64,000 bases of DNA from Flavihumibacter fluvii (GTDB lineage: Bacteria; Bacteroidota; Bacteroidia; Chitinophagales; Chitinophagaceae): contig NZ_CP092333.1 in assembly GCF_018595675.2 (NCBI RefSeq), forward strand, positions 2,132,001-2,196,000. The letters run 5' to 3'. A program made the position numbers and the translations under genes. Under the pieces are notes generated by a model. The model made no database searches. It was not told where the DNA came from and saw only the letters and a program-made list of their open reading frames with translations. Of the stretch, positions 8,237 through 16,192 are shown piece by piece. Every line of letters begins with the position of its first letter. Within the stretch, counting starts at the first letter, position 1.

Positions 8237-8818
8237 TTAAGATTGGTTATCGCCCTTTTTAGCGTTTTTGAATGGCATACCCATTTCTTTCAGGAGCTCG
8301 TAAGCTTCTTCATTGGTTTTGGCAGTCGTAACGAAAGTGATATCCAAACCAGTGATCTTATTTACCTTATCGATATCAATCTCAGGGAAAATAATCTGCT
8401 CGGTCACACCCAGGGTGTAGTTGCCACGTCCGTCGAAAGACTTTTCACTGATTCCTTTAAAGTCACGTACACGTGGCAGGGAAACAGCGATCAGGCGATC
8501 AAGGAATTCAAACATCTTTTCACCACGGAGAGTAACACGTGCGCCAATTGGCATGTGCTTACGCAGTTTAAAGTTGGATATATCCTTTTTAGACATCGTA
8601 GAAACAGCTTTCTGGCCAGTAATGGTCGTCAGCTCATCTACTGCGATATCCACCAGTTTTTTATCGGCAACAGCTCCGTTGACACCTCTGTTCAGGCAGA
8701 TCTTGGTCAGCTTTGGAGCTTCCATTACGGTAGTATAACCGAATTTCTTCATTAAGGCAGGTATCACTTCATTAGTGTACTTATCTGCCAAACGCGGAGT
8801 ATATTTAACTGTGCTCAT
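8237..8818 (-). CDS. rplE: 50S ribosomal protein L5
   Basis: A 193-residue 5S rRNA-binding protein that also contacts P-site tRNA. Conserved blocks include [14 protein letters not shown] (about 37-50), [20 protein letters not shown] (about 73-92) and [19 protein letters not shown] (about 119-137). It is somewhat longer than E. coli L5 (179), mainly at the two ends. Its ATG overlaps the rplX stop as TAATG, indicating translational coupling. Confidence 0.97.
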   Translation of the reverse strand: MSTVKYTPRLADKYTNEVIPALMKKFGYTTVMEAPKLTKICLNRGVNGAVADKKLVDIAVDELTTITGQKAVSTMSKKDISNFKLRKHMPIGARVTLRGEKMFEFLDRLIAVSLPRVRDFKGISEKSFDGRGNYTLGVTEQIIFPEIDIDKVNKITGLDITFVTTAKTNEEAYELLKEMGMPFKNAKKGDNQS

Positions 8819-9156
8819 TACTTAATTACCTCCCCTGATTTTTTAGATACACGAACTAATTTACCTTCTTCACGGGTACGCTTAACCTTTGTAGCAGCGC
8901 CAGCTTTCGGATCCCACAACATAATGTTGGAGATATTAATGGCGGCTTCCTGCTTTACAATACCACCTTTGGTATTCTGGGCAGATGGCTTGGTGTGCTT
9001 GGTGATGATGTTCACCCCTTCCACAACAACGCGGCCTTTGTCTAAGATGACTTCAAGAACCTTCCGGGGTTTCTTCAGGTCTTTGTCGTCACCGGTGATA
9101 ACTACCACCGAATCGCCTTTTTTGATGTTGTATTTCGCTTTGAATCTTGTGCTCAT
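8818..9156 (-). CDS. rplX: 50S ribosomal protein L24
   Basis: A 112-residue assembly-initiator protein with a KOW motif ([20 protein letters not shown]). The start is set at [15 protein letters not shown] (9156). The ATG nine codons upstream adds a non-conserved segment and would fall closer to a strong internal promoter at 9218-9248. The stop codon overlaps the rplE start. The [20 protein letters not shown] and [11 protein letters not shown] blocks are typical. Confidence 0.95.
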   Translation of the reverse strand: MSTRFKAKYNIKKGDSVVVITGDDKDLKKPRKVLEVILDKGRVVVEGVNIITKHTKPSAQNTKGGIVKQEAAINISNIMLWDPKAGAATKVKRTREEGKLVRVSKKSGEVIK

Positions 9157-9217
9157 AATAGATTCTATTTGTCTATTTATCACTTGTTTTTACTGGCCCA
9201 TGTGCCCATTCGGGGCG

Positions 9218-9248
9218 CAAAGGTACGATTATAATACTTCCGGAGCAA
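9218..9248 (-). promoter_or_regulatory. Internal promoter upstream of rplX
   Basis: On the minus strand, TTG (9248-9246) and TACCTTTG (9225-9218) are spaced exactly 20 bp, a full match to the Bacteroidota -33/-7 consensus. It overlaps the last codons of rplN, so transcription of rplX-rplE onward could begin here independently of the upstream S10 genes. Confidence 0.65.
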
Positions 9249-9597
9249 GAGAAATAATCTTCATATATCCCTTGTCGCGCAGTTCCCTGGCTACTGGTCC
9301 GAAAATACGAGTACCGCGGGGCTCATCCGAGTTGTTCAACAACACCACGGCATTGTCATCAAAACGGATATAAGAACCATCTTTACGGCGTAACTTGTTT
9401 TTGGTACGAACAATTACCGCTTTGGTAACCGTACCTTTCTTGATACCGCCGGCAGGTATAGCGTCTTTAACAGTTACCACGATCTTGTCGCCGATCCTGG
9501 CGTAATCCTGTCCACTGTTTCCCAGTACACGGATCACCAACACCTCTTTGGCACCACTGTTATCAGCTACATTCAATCTGCTTTCTTGCTGAATCAT
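9229..9597 (-). CDS. rplN: 50S ribosomal protein L14
   Basis: A 122-residue protein of the 50S interface surface, near helix 95 and bridge B5. It starts [20 protein letters not shown] and carries the family signature region around [13 protein letters not shown] and [18 protein letters not shown]. It ends [17 protein letters not shown], which is complete and of standard length. Its last codons overlap the internal rplX promoter. Confidence 0.97.
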   Translation of the reverse strand: MIQQESRLNVADNSGAKEVLVIRVLGNSGQDYARIGDKIVVTVKDAIPAGGIKKGTVTKAVIVRTKNKLRRKDGSYIRFDDNAVVLLNNSDEPRGTRIFGPVARELRDKGYMKIISLAPEVL

Positions 9598-9637
9598 TGT
9601 AAATTAGTTTATCAATTAGTAATGTAAAACAGAGGGA

Positions 9638-9895
9638 TTATTTCACCTTCTCCAGTACTTCCACCATCCGCCAGCGCTTTGTTTTGCTCAGGGGACGTGT
9701 TTCCATAATCCGGACAGTATCACCAATACTGCACTCGTTTTTTTCGTCGTGTGCGTGGAATTTGGTGGTCTTTTTCACGAACTTACCGTAGATAGGGTGC
9801 TTCACCTTTCTTTCAACTGCAACAGTTACGGTCTTCTCCATCTTGTTGCTGGTTACCACACCAATCCTTGTTTTACGCAAATTTCTTTCAGCCAT
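9638..9895 (-). CDS. rpsQ: 30S ribosomal protein S17
   Basis: An 85-residue OB-fold 16S rRNA-binding protein. Conserved blocks are [20 protein letters not shown] (about 6-25), the [20 protein letters not shown] loop and [19 protein letters not shown]. The order rpmC-rpsQ-rplN is standard, and the gap to rplN is 40 bp. Confidence 0.97.
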   Translation of the reverse strand: MAERNLRKTRIGVVTSNKMEKTVTVAVERKVKHPIYGKFVKKTTKFHAHDEKNECSIGDTVRIMETRPLSKTKRWRMVEVLEKVK

Positions 9896-9945
9896 TGTTA
9901 TTCGTTTTAGCTTATTCGCTTGTTGAGTACACCTGGTAACTGCAA

Positions 9946-10155
9946 TTAAGCAGTGGCCAGTTTTTTGGTTAATTCCGTTTTCAAACGGGAAATATCCCTG
10001 CGCAGCGAGCGGATGCTCATGGGGTTCTCCAGCGGGGTGATCGCATGGGCGAACTCCAGTTTCTTCAGGCGCAGTTCATCTTCCTGGATACGAGCCTTCA
10101 AGTCAGTAAGACTCATGTCTTTCAGGCTTTTAACGAAATCGAGATTCTTTGCCAT
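9946..10155 (-). CDS. rpmC: 50S ribosomal protein L29
   Basis: A 69-residue two-helix protein near the polypeptide exit, where it is part of the docking site for SRP and trigger factor (known). [20 protein letters not shown] and the [20 protein letters not shown] helix are the family pattern. It sits between rplP and rpsQ with 30- and 50-bp spacers. Confidence 0.96.
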   Translation of the reverse strand: MAKNLDFVKSLKDMSLTDLKARIQEDELRLKKLEFAHAITPLENPMSIRSLRRDISRLKTELTKKLATA

Positions 10156-10185
10156 CTTATAGTCGATTTTTGTTGTTTAGTCCTC

Positions 10186-10605
10186 TTATGACTGCAGCTC
10201 CCTGCGGATCACAAATTTCGTTTTGATCGGAAGCTTCTGGGCAGCCAGTTCCATCGCTGCTTTTGCCACTTCTTCAGTTACGCCATCGCATTCAAAAAGA
10301 ATACGGCCCGGCTTCACTACGGCAGCCCAATGATCGGGGTTACCTTTACCTTTACCCATCCTTACTTCTGCAGGTTTGCGGGTAACAATTTTATCAGGGA
10401 AAATGCGGATCCAGACATTCCCTTCTCTTTTCATAGAGCGGGTCATGGCCTGGCGGGCACTTTCAATCTGGCGGTCGGTCATCCACACGGTTTCCAAAGC
10501 CTTCAAACCGAACGAACCAAATGACAGGTTAGTACCACGCTTTGCATCACCTTTTACAGGCATCTTCTGCATTTTCCTGTGCTTCGTTCTTTTAGGTTGT
10601 AACAT
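10186..10605 (-). CDS. rplP: 50S ribosomal protein L16
   Basis: A 139-residue protein near the peptidyl-transferase centre and A-site. It starts [15 protein letters not shown]. The family blocks [40 protein letters not shown] and [20 protein letters not shown] are present, and the length is standard. The 99-bp gap from rpsC is long for this position and carries heptamer repeats. Confidence 0.97.
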   Translation of the reverse strand: MLQPKRTKHRKMQKMPVKGDAKRGTNLSFGSFGLKALETVWMTDRQIESARQAMTRSMKREGNVWIRIFPDKIVTRKPAEVRMGKGKGNPDHWAAVVKPGRILFECDGVTEEVAKAAMELAAQKLPIKTKFVIRRELQS

Positions 10606-10648
10606 CTTTATTCAATTTGACAATGTTCTTTAATTGCTTATTCCAACT

Positions 10649-10694
10649 CCATTCACCATTCACCATTCACTATTCACTATTCACCTATTCACTT
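10649..10694. repeat. ATTCACY heptamer repeat, locus 2 (rpsC-rplP gap, one arm only)
   Basis: Five consecutive 7-mers of the type ATTCACC/ATTCACT are followed by two 8-bp variants (CTATTCAC, TTATTC), ending 10 bp from the rpsC stop codon. No inverted left arm is visible, so this copy cannot fold like loci 1, 3 and 4. Orientation relative to the upstream gene is the same as in the other loci. Confidence 0.85.
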
Positions 10695-10704
10695 ATTCTC
10701 TTTC

Positions 10705-11523
10705 CTAATTCCTGCGGCCGCCTCTATCACCACCACCACCACGGTTACGGTCACCACCGCCACCGCCACGGCGTTCTCCACCACCACCACGGTGATCACG
10801 GTCTCCACGACGGTCATCATCACGGCGCTCCCTTCTGTCACTCAGTCCAGCTCCTTCCTTACCACCAATGAAATTGGGGTTCAGGTCACGCTTGGCCAGT
10901 ACTTCACCTTTACAGATCCATACCTTGATACCGATTTTACCATAAACAGTCTGAGCAGGCAAACTGGCGTAATCAATATCCATCCGCAGGGTATGCAGTG
11001 GTGTACGGCCTTGTTTGATCTCTTCAGAACGGGCAATCTCAGCTCCGCCCAAACGACCGCTCACTTTAACTTTAATTCCTTCAGCACCCATACGGAGGGC
11101 CGAAGCAATTGCCATCTTGATCGCACGCTTATAGTTGATACGATTTTCAATTTGCTTAGCGATAGTATCGGCAACGATCACAGCATCCAGTTCCGGACGA
11201 CGAATTTCCAGGATATTGATCTGAACATCATCCTTGCCAGTCAGTTTCTTCAACTCTTCCTTAATACGATCCACCTCATTACCACCTTTACCGATAATGA
11301 TACCTGGCTTGGAAGTATGGATTGTAATAATCAGTTTACCCAGCGTACGCTCGATAACGATCTTTGAGATACCGCCCTTGTTGATACGCGCCATCAGGTA
11401 AGTACGGATCTTATGATCCTCAATCAACTTGTTAGCGTAATCTTTCTTACTGCCAAACCAGTTGCTTTCCCATCCGCGGATGATTCCCAACCTTGCACCA
11501 ATAGGATTTGTTTTCTGACCCAT
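10705..11523 (-). CDS. rpsC: 30S ribosomal protein S3 with Gly/Arg/Asp-rich C-terminal tail
   Basis: A 272-residue S3, a 30S head protein at the mRNA entry channel with helicase-like function. It starts [20 protein letters not shown]; the KH domain carries [19 protein letters not shown] (about 98-116). The C-terminal domain signature [20 protein letters not shown] (about 155-174) and [14 protein letters not shown] are intact, ending near residue 222. The remaining 50 or so residues are low complexity: first Arg/Asp ([14 protein letters not shown]), then Gly/Arg ([16 protein letters not shown]), an RGG-like tail. E. coli S3 has 233 residues, so the tail is extra. It probably adds RNA contacts at the ribosome surface (inference). 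The antisense strand gives a His-rich open frame that is an artefact of this composition. Confidence 0.96.
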   Translation of the reverse strand: MGQKTNPIGARLGIIRGWESNWFGSKKDYANKLIEDHKIRTYLMARINKGGISKIVIERTLGKLIITIHTSKPGIIIGKGGNEVDRIKEELKKLTGKDDVQINILEIRRPELDAVIVADTIAKQIENRINYKRAIKMAIASALRMGAEGIKVKVSGRLGGAEIARSEEIKQGRTPLHTLRMDIDYASLPAQTVYGKIGIKVWICKGEVLAKRDLNPNFIGGKEGAGLSDRRERRDDDRRGDRDHRGGGGERRGGGGGDRNRGGGGDRGGRRN

Positions 11524-11554
11524 GTGTTTGGTATATTAAATTTATTCGAATGAA

Positions 11555-11890
11555 TTATTTAGCATCTACTATTACTGTAACGTGGTTGCTGCGTTTGCGA
11601 ACGCGGTATCCTCGACCTTGCGGAGCGGGACGCATACGTTTCAACGTTCTTGCACCATCCACAAAAATGGTTTTTACCACCAGTTTGGTTTCATCACCAC
11701 CTTCGTTAGCCTGCTTCCAGTTGTTGATTGCACTCACCACCAGCTTACGCAAAGGCACAGCCGGATGTTTTGCATTGTGCTCCAGAACCGCCAGGGCTTT
11801 CTCTACCTGCATGCCACGCACCAGGTCAGCCAGCAAACGCATTTTCCTGGGTGATGTGGGGTAATTATTTAGTTTAGCTACTGCTTCCAT
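11555..11890 (-). CDS. rplV: 50S ribosomal protein L22
   Basis: A 111-residue protein whose beta-hairpin lines the nascent peptide tunnel. The start is set at [20 protein letters not shown] (11890); a further ATG five codons upstream gives no conserved residues. The hairpin and family signature are in [20 protein letters not shown] (about 78-97), with no unusual change visible at the tunnel tip. The order rpsS-rplV-rpsC is conserved. Confidence 0.96.
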   Translation of the reverse strand: MEAVAKLNNYPTSPRKMRLLADLVRGMQVEKALAVLEHNAKHPAVPLRKLVVSAINNWKQANEGGDETKLVVKTIFVDGARTLKRMRPAPQGRGYRVRKRSNHVTVIVDAK

Positions 11891-11944
11891 GTTTATAAGA
11901 TTCACTTGTCCGCCGCAGCTATAGCCCAGGCGGATCGTTATTAA

Positions 11945-12214
11945 TTACATTTTCTTGCTTGAGTGTCCCTTGAAGTTCCGGGTTGGTGCAAACTCTCCGA
12001 GTTTGTGTCCTACCATGAACTCCGTTACATATACCGGGATGAACTTATTGCCATTGTGCACGGCGAAAGTGTGGCCCACGAAATCAGGAGAAATGGTAGA
12101 GCGGCGGCTCCAGGTTTTTATAACACCTTTCTTGGATTTGCCATCGGTCATATTCAAAACCTTCTGCTCCAGTTTTACGTCGATGTAAGGACCTTTTTTA
12201 ATTGAACGAGCCAT
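11945..12214 (-). CDS. rpsS: 30S ribosomal protein S19
   Basis: An 89-residue 30S head protein that forms a bridge with S13 and contacts A-site tRNA. It starts [20 protein letters not shown] and contains [20 protein letters not shown] and the family signature [20 protein letters not shown]. It ends [18 protein letters not shown]. Length and order are standard. Confidence 0.97.
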   Translation of the reverse strand: MARSIKKGPYIDVKLEQKVLNMTDGKSKKGVIKTWSRRSTISPDFVGHTFAVHNGNKFIPVYVTEFMVGHKLGEFAPTRNFKGHSSKKM

Positions 12215-12245
12215 ATCTCGATTTTAGATTTTAGCTTTTATTGTT

Positions 12246-13085
12246 TTATTTGCTGGATAACTTCTTACCGTTCTTGCGTTGGATAATCAGTTTATCTGAA
12301 CCTTTATGCTTGCGGGTCTTCAAACCTTTTGCATATTTACCGGTCCGGCTTCTTGGATGACCACCGGAAGCCCTTCCTTCACCACCACCCATCGGGTGAT
12401 CAACAGGGTTCATCGCAACACCACGGTTACGCGGCTTAATTCCTTTCCAACGATTCCTACCAGCCTTACCCATGCTCTGAAGGCTATGGTCACTGTTCGA
12501 AGCAACACCTACAGTAGCATAACAGTTTATCAATACTTTCCTCAGTTCACCAGAAGGCATTTTCAATACCGCATATTTTTCTTCCTTGTTGCTCAGCTGT
12601 GCAGACGTACCAGCACTGCGGGCAATCTTACCACCCTGGCCAGGCTGCATCTCAATGTTGTGAACCACTGTACCCAGGGGCATGTTCTTCAGCATCAGTG
12701 CATTTCCCAATTCCGGTGCAACAGCATCGCCGCTGATTACCTCAGCACCTACCTGCAATCCGTTCGGCGCAAGGATATAACGCTTCTCACCATCCACATA
12801 ATTCAATAATGCAATGAAAGTGGTACGGTTCGGATCATATTCAATTGAAGCAACCTTCGCAGGTATGTCTTTCTTGTTACGCTTGAAATCTACAATACGG
12901 TACATTTTCGCATGACCACCACCGATATATCGCATACTCCTGCGACCCTGGGCGTTACGGCCACCTGTTCCACTTTTCGGTTCAAGGAGACTCTTCTCCG
13001 GAGTATCCGAGGTAATTTCAGCATACGCGTTTCCGATCCTCCACCGCGTACCGGCTGTCATCGGTTTGTATTTTCTTAATGCCAT
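12246..13085 (-). CDS. rplB: 50S ribosomal protein L2
   Basis: A 279-residue core 23S rRNA-binding protein required for subunit association and peptidyl transfer. The N-terminal [20 protein letters not shown] replaces the E. coli KPTSPGRR region. [20 protein letters not shown], the [20 protein letters not shown] segment and the C-terminal [20 protein letters not shown] (about 226-245) with its key His are all present. The length is normal. Confidence 0.97.
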   Translation of the reverse strand: MALRKYKPMTAGTRWRIGNAYAEITSDTPEKSLLEPKSGTGGRNAQGRRSMRYIGGGHAKMYRIVDFKRNKKDIPAKVASIEYDPNRTTFIALLNYVDGEKRYILAPNGLQVGAEVISGDAVAPELGNALMLKNMPLGTVVHNIEMQPGQGGKIARSAGTSAQLSNKEEKYAVLKMPSGELRKVLINCYATVGVASNSDHSLQSMGKAGRNRWKGIKPRNRGVAMNPVDHPMGGGEGRASGGHPRSRTGKYAKGLKTRKHKGSDKLIIQRKNGKKLSSK

Positions 13086-13142
13086 TTGTATTTACTTTTT
13101 ACTGCGAACTTCTCAGCGTCGCATACTTTAATATTTATTGTC

Positions 13143-13442
13143 TTAAACGGCTCCGTAAAGGTCGATGGTCTCTCCCTCAGCTACGGTAACCAAAGCCTTT
13201 TTGTAGGCTGGCTTCTGTCCTTTGATAAAACCTGCTTTTGTAAACCGGGTTTTATTCTTTCCTGGAACCACAGCAGTGTTCACGTCCACAACAGTTACAC
13301 CATAAAAGGTCTCTATTGCTTTCTTGATCTCCAGTTTATTAGCCTTCCTGTCAACCTTGAAAGCAAAACGACGCAGGCTTTCCTGCTGGGCATTTGCCTT
13401 TTCAGTTAATATCGGCTTTATCAGTACTTCAGAAAGTTTCAT
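13143..13442 (-). CDS. rplW: 50S ribosomal protein L23
   Basis: A 99-residue exit-tunnel protein that docks trigger factor and SRP. It starts MKLSEVLIKPILTEKANAQQ. The FKVDRKANKLEIKKAIETFY core and the loop VVPGKNKTRFTKAGFIKGQK are typical of bacterial L23. It sits between rplD and rplB as expected, with a 57-bp gap before rplB. Confidence 0.96.
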   Translation of the reverse strand: MKLSEVLIKPILTEKANAQQESLRRFAFKVDRKANKLEIKKAIETFYGVTVVDVNTAVVPGKNKTRFTKAGFIKGQKPAYKKALVTVAEGETIDLYGAV

Positions 13443-13467
13443 TTCTTTCTATTTATTAATGTGATAA

Positions 13468-14106
13468 TTATGCGTTTTCTTCAACATCAGCTTCTGTGAA
13501 CACTTTTGCTGCACTTTCACTCAGTATAAGTACTTGTGCATTCACGATATCATATGTATTCATATCGCTAAGCAATGTTCCTTCTACAGTCGGGATATTG
13601 CGCAGGCTCAGGTAAGCATTTTCACCATTGTCCGGCAACACAAACAAAGTCTTTTTACCGGCTATGTTGAGCGCTTTCAGAACTCCTGTGAACGTTTTTG
13701 TTTTTGGGGTCTCGATGGCGAGGTCTTCCAGGATCACAATAGCATTTTCTTTTGCCTTGTAAGCCAGGGCCGACATCTTAGCCAGGTCCTTCACCTTGCG
13801 GTTCAGTTTGAAACTGTAATCACGGGGCTTTGGTCCGAAGATCGTACCACCACCTTTATACAAAGGGTTACGAATATTACCTTTACGTGAACCACCAGTA
13901 CCTTTTTGCTTGTGCAGCTTGCGGCTGGCACCCTGCACTTCAGCACGGGTCTGTACCTTATGGGTACCCTGGCGTTGTGCGGCCAGGTATTGTTTTACAG
14001 AAAGATAGATCACATGATCATTCGGCTCTACACCGAAGATCTCTTCCGGCAACTCAATCGTTCTACCGGTTTTTTTACCTTCTATATTTAATACATCTAC
14101 TTGCAT
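13468..14106 (-). CDS. rplD: 50S ribosomal protein L4
   Basis: A 212-residue protein with an extended loop lining the nascent peptide tunnel. The loop region GASRKLHKQKGTGGSRKGNI (about 60-79) and FGPKPRDYSFKLNRKVKDLA are conserved. In E. coli L4 represses the S10 operon through its leader; whether that operates here is unknown, and the rpsJ leader looks too short for the E. coli-type structure. The length is standard. Confidence 0.97.
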   Translation of the reverse strand: MQVDVLNIEGKKTGRTIELPEEIFGVEPNDHVIYLSVKQYLAAQRQGTHKVQTRAEVQGASRKLHKQKGTGGSRKGNIRNPLYKGGGTIFGPKPRDYSFKLNRKVKDLAKMSALAYKAKENAIVILEDLAIETPKTKTFTGVLKALNIAGKKTLFVLPDNGENAYLSLRNIPTVEGTLLSDMNTYDIVNAQVLILSESAAKVFTEADVEENA

Positions 14107-14126
14107 CGTACTTCAGATTAAATGGT

Positions 14127-14744
14127 TTATTTCTGGATAAAAACGATAGAACCAATGTGGCCAGGAACTGAACCACTAACCAGTATATAATTCTGTTCAG
14201 GGAAAATTTTCAGGATCTTCAAGCCTTTCAGTTTAACGCGGTCATTTCCCATACGGCCGGCCATGCGCATACCCTTCATTACACGTGATGCGTCAGAAGA
14301 GTTACCCAATGAACCCGGAGCGCGCTGGCGATCATGCTGACCGTGAGAAGCTTCGCCCACACCATGGAATCCGTGGCGCTTTACAACACCCTGGAAACCC
14401 TTACCCTTGGTCTGGCCAACTATTTCTACCTTGTCGCCTTCAGCGAAGATGTCTGTAGTAACGGTCTCTCCAAGTGCTTTTTCTATTGAGAAATCGCGGA
14501 ATTCTTTTACGAAACGCTTGGCAGCTGTCTGTGCCTTTGTGAAGTGATTTGCTTCGGCTTTAGTAGTGTGCTTTTCCTTTTTGTCGCCGAATGCTAACTG
14601 AAGTGCGCTGTACCCGTCAGACGCTTTGGTCTTTACCTGGGTTACTACACATGGACCAGCTTCAATGATGGTACAAGCAGTTTGCTTTCCATCGGGACTG
14701 AAGATGCTGGTCATCCCAATCTTTTTTCCAATAATTCCTTTCAT
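14127..14744 (-). CDS. rplC: 50S ribosomal protein L3
   Basis: A 205-residue 23S rRNA-binding protein whose loop reaches the peptidyl-transferase centre. It starts [20 protein letters not shown]. The central [20 protein letters not shown] (about 114-133) carries the family signature, followed by [20 protein letters not shown]. The length is standard. Unusually, 448 bp separate it from rpsJ, where most operons have a few dozen. Confidence 0.97.
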   Translation of the reverse strand: MKGIIGKKIGMTSIFSPDGKQTACTIIEAGPCVVTQVKTKASDGYSALQLAFGDKKEKHTTKAEANHFTKAQTAAKRFVKEFRDFSIEKALGETVTTDIFAEGDKVEIVGQTKGKGFQGVVKRHGFHGVGEASHGQHDRQRAPGSLGNSSDASRVMKGMRMAGRMGNDRVKLKGLKILKIFPEQNYILVSGSVPGHIGSIVFIQK

Positions 14745-15192
14745 TTAATTACCATTTGTGCCGCATGGTTAAAAGGACAATCCAACTAACATCATCTGCA
14801 CGGCTCCGGGCGGAGACGAGCGACATGTCGAAGGAGGACTTCAATCCCCGTTTGCTATTGACCTTTTCTTTTAGTCGCCGTAGCTTCAGCGAAGGTGACC
14901 CCGCATACTGAAACTTTGGTAGATCATCACATGCAGCTATAAAACCTGTAAGTGATGCCCGCCTGCACAAATGCTACGGCGGGTGATAGAAGTACCAATA
15001 GTAAACAAACCCTGAACGGCTTGTTCATATTTACTTTTACTAATTATTGAATGATAAAGGATTTCCTGAGAACTTGCCTTTTCATCCAACCCCAGCGCTC
15101 TTTTCTTCCGCTGGCAGCGGAATTGAGAGATAGGGCAGTTATTTATAAGAACTAGTTGTTCGCTTTCTTGCGAATCTTACGTAACAAAACTG
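14745..15192. other. 448-bp non-coding spacer between rpsJ and rplC
   Basis: No convincing ORF is present; a 73-codon frame at 14749-14970 has no recognisable content. The spacer holds a perfect hairpin CTCCG-GG-CGGAG (14804-14815), the 10-bp palindrome CGACATGTCG (14821-14830), and a CCCGCC...GGCGGG stem (14958-14983). It also carries AGCTTCAGCGAAGGTG (14882-14897), a one-mismatch copy of the 16-mer in the rpsH-rplF spacer. It looks like one or more decayed intergenic repeat elements inserted within the S10 operon. No promoter matching the phylum consensus was found in it for rplC. Confidence 0.55.
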
Positions 15193-15498
15193 TTACGCCT
15201 TAATTTCCACTTCAACACCTGATGGCAGATCCAGCTTGCTCAGTGCATCTACAGTCCTTGATGAAGACGTGTAGATATCCAGCAAACGCTTGTGCGTACA
15301 CAGTTGGAACTGCTCACGGGCTTTCTTGTTTACGTGAGGGGAACGCAATACAGTGAAAATTTTCTTCTGAGTGGGTAAAGGAATAGGACCTGTTACTACC
15401 GCGCCTGTACTACGAACTGTTTTAACGATCTTTTCAGCAGATTTATCTACCAGATTGTGATCGTAAGACTGCAATTTTATTCTGATTCGCTGTGACAT
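15193..15498 (-). CDS. rpsJ: 30S ribosomal protein S10
   Basis: A 101-residue 30S head protein, also known elsewhere as the antitermination factor NusE. It starts [20 protein letters not shown], and the [20 protein letters not shown] block (about 36-55) with the [20 protein letters not shown] loop is the family signature. It is the first gene of the S10 operon and has its own strong promoter 32 bp upstream. fusA, usually its direct upstream neighbour in this phylum, is 5 kb away behind two unrelated genes and a terminator. Confidence 0.97.
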   Translation of the reverse strand: MSQRIRIKLQSYDHNLVDKSAEKIVKTVRSTGAVVTGPIPLPTQKKIFTVLRSPHVNKKAREQFQLCTHKRLLDIYTSSSRTVDALSKLDLPSGVEVEIKA

Positions 15499-15529
15499 AC
15501 CAATTATCCCAAAACTTTAATTGGGAGTG

Positions 15530-15559
15530 CAAAGGTAATGGTAGTTTTCTTTATCACAA
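15530..15559 (-). promoter_or_regulatory. Promoter of the S10 operon (rpsJ)
   Basis: Minus-strand TTG (15559-15557, within TTTTG) and TACCTTTG (15537-15530) are 19 bp apart, an exact fit to the Bacteroidota -33/-7 consensus. The predicted leader is only about 25 nt, too short for an E. coli-like S10 leader structure. Confidence 0.75.
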
Positions 15560-15613
15560 AAGATTTTTGCTGTTTTTTGGGGGTTTTTCATGGAAAAATT
15601 ACCCGCCAGGAAG

Positions 15614-16192
15614 CTATATCTTCCCTTTCCCCGTTTTCATCAATAACCTGAAGCCCAGGTATATGCATAAAGTTAGTAATACAAGTGCTACAAAAACCGG
15701 CAGGATGAGGCTCCCTGCCGCTCCAATTACTGCAGCCAGGTTCTCACCTGTTGCGATCACACTGTTACCCGCCCCGGCAGTGGCCTTTGTAGACAGGAGC
15801 CTTAAAAGCCCCGAACCTACCTGGATTGTGCCTGCGGTTGCACCTCCCGCCAAAATGCCCAGCCCCCATTTCAGCATTGGGTCAAGCTCTCCTACCGGCA
15901 ATACGGAAGCCGCAATCACAGTACCGGCGATGATTGCCAGCGGTGCGGCAATGGTATCGAGCAGGTTATCAATAAAGGCAATATAATAAGCAGCTATCTC
16001 CAATACCGCAGCCGTGCCAAAACAGGTGATGGCTGTCAGGGTACCCAACCAATCCATCCCTGCATTCACCGGGATCCAATGGAAATAAGCGCCTAATGCT
16101 GCGACCAGCAGGGGGATAAACACCCTGAAACCACAACAGGCACTCAACCCGATGCCAAGGCCAACGGCCGTTATAATGCTGCTAACGGGCAC
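15614..16192 (-). CDS. DUF4126 family membrane protein
   Basis: About 192 residues, almost entirely hydrophobic. The pattern VGLGIGLSACCGFRVFIPLL at the start is the DUF4126 opening, followed by about five membrane segments (for example DTIAAPLAIIAGTVIAASVL and LILPVFVALVLLTLCIYLGF). I place the start at the GTG at 16192, which leaves an 11-bp overlap with the upstream peptidase stop. An ATG at 16246 would give 210 residues with a 65-bp overlap and a non-hydrophobic lead. The close overlap suggests co-expression with the dipeptidyl peptidase. The function of the family is not known. The gene lies between fusA and rpsJ, an unusual place. Confidence 0.8.
   Translation of the reverse strand: MPVSSIITAVGLGIGLSACCGFRVFIPLLVAALGAYFHWIPVNAGMDWLGTLTAITCFGTAAVLEIAAYYIAFIDNLLDTIAAPLAIIAGTVIAASVLPVGELDPMLKWGLGILAGGATAGTIQVGSGLLRLLSTKATAGAGNSVIATGENLAAVIGAAGSLILPVFVALVLLTLCIYLGFRLLMKTGKGKI

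Noticed and set aside
10617-10871. Histidine-rich rightward open frame of 84 codons
   Set aside because: It is the antisense reading of the Gly/Arg-rich tail of rpsC plus heptamer repeats; the His runs follow from the GGN/CGN codons of S3.
14749-14970. 73-codon frame in the rpsJ-rplC spacer
   Set aside because: Covers several palindromes and a shared 16-mer repeat; composition gives no sign of a protein.
15001-15192. tRNA or small structured RNA in the rpsJ-rplC gap
   Set aside because: No cloverleaf, T-loop (GTTCRANNC) or CCA end could be found; only short palindromes.
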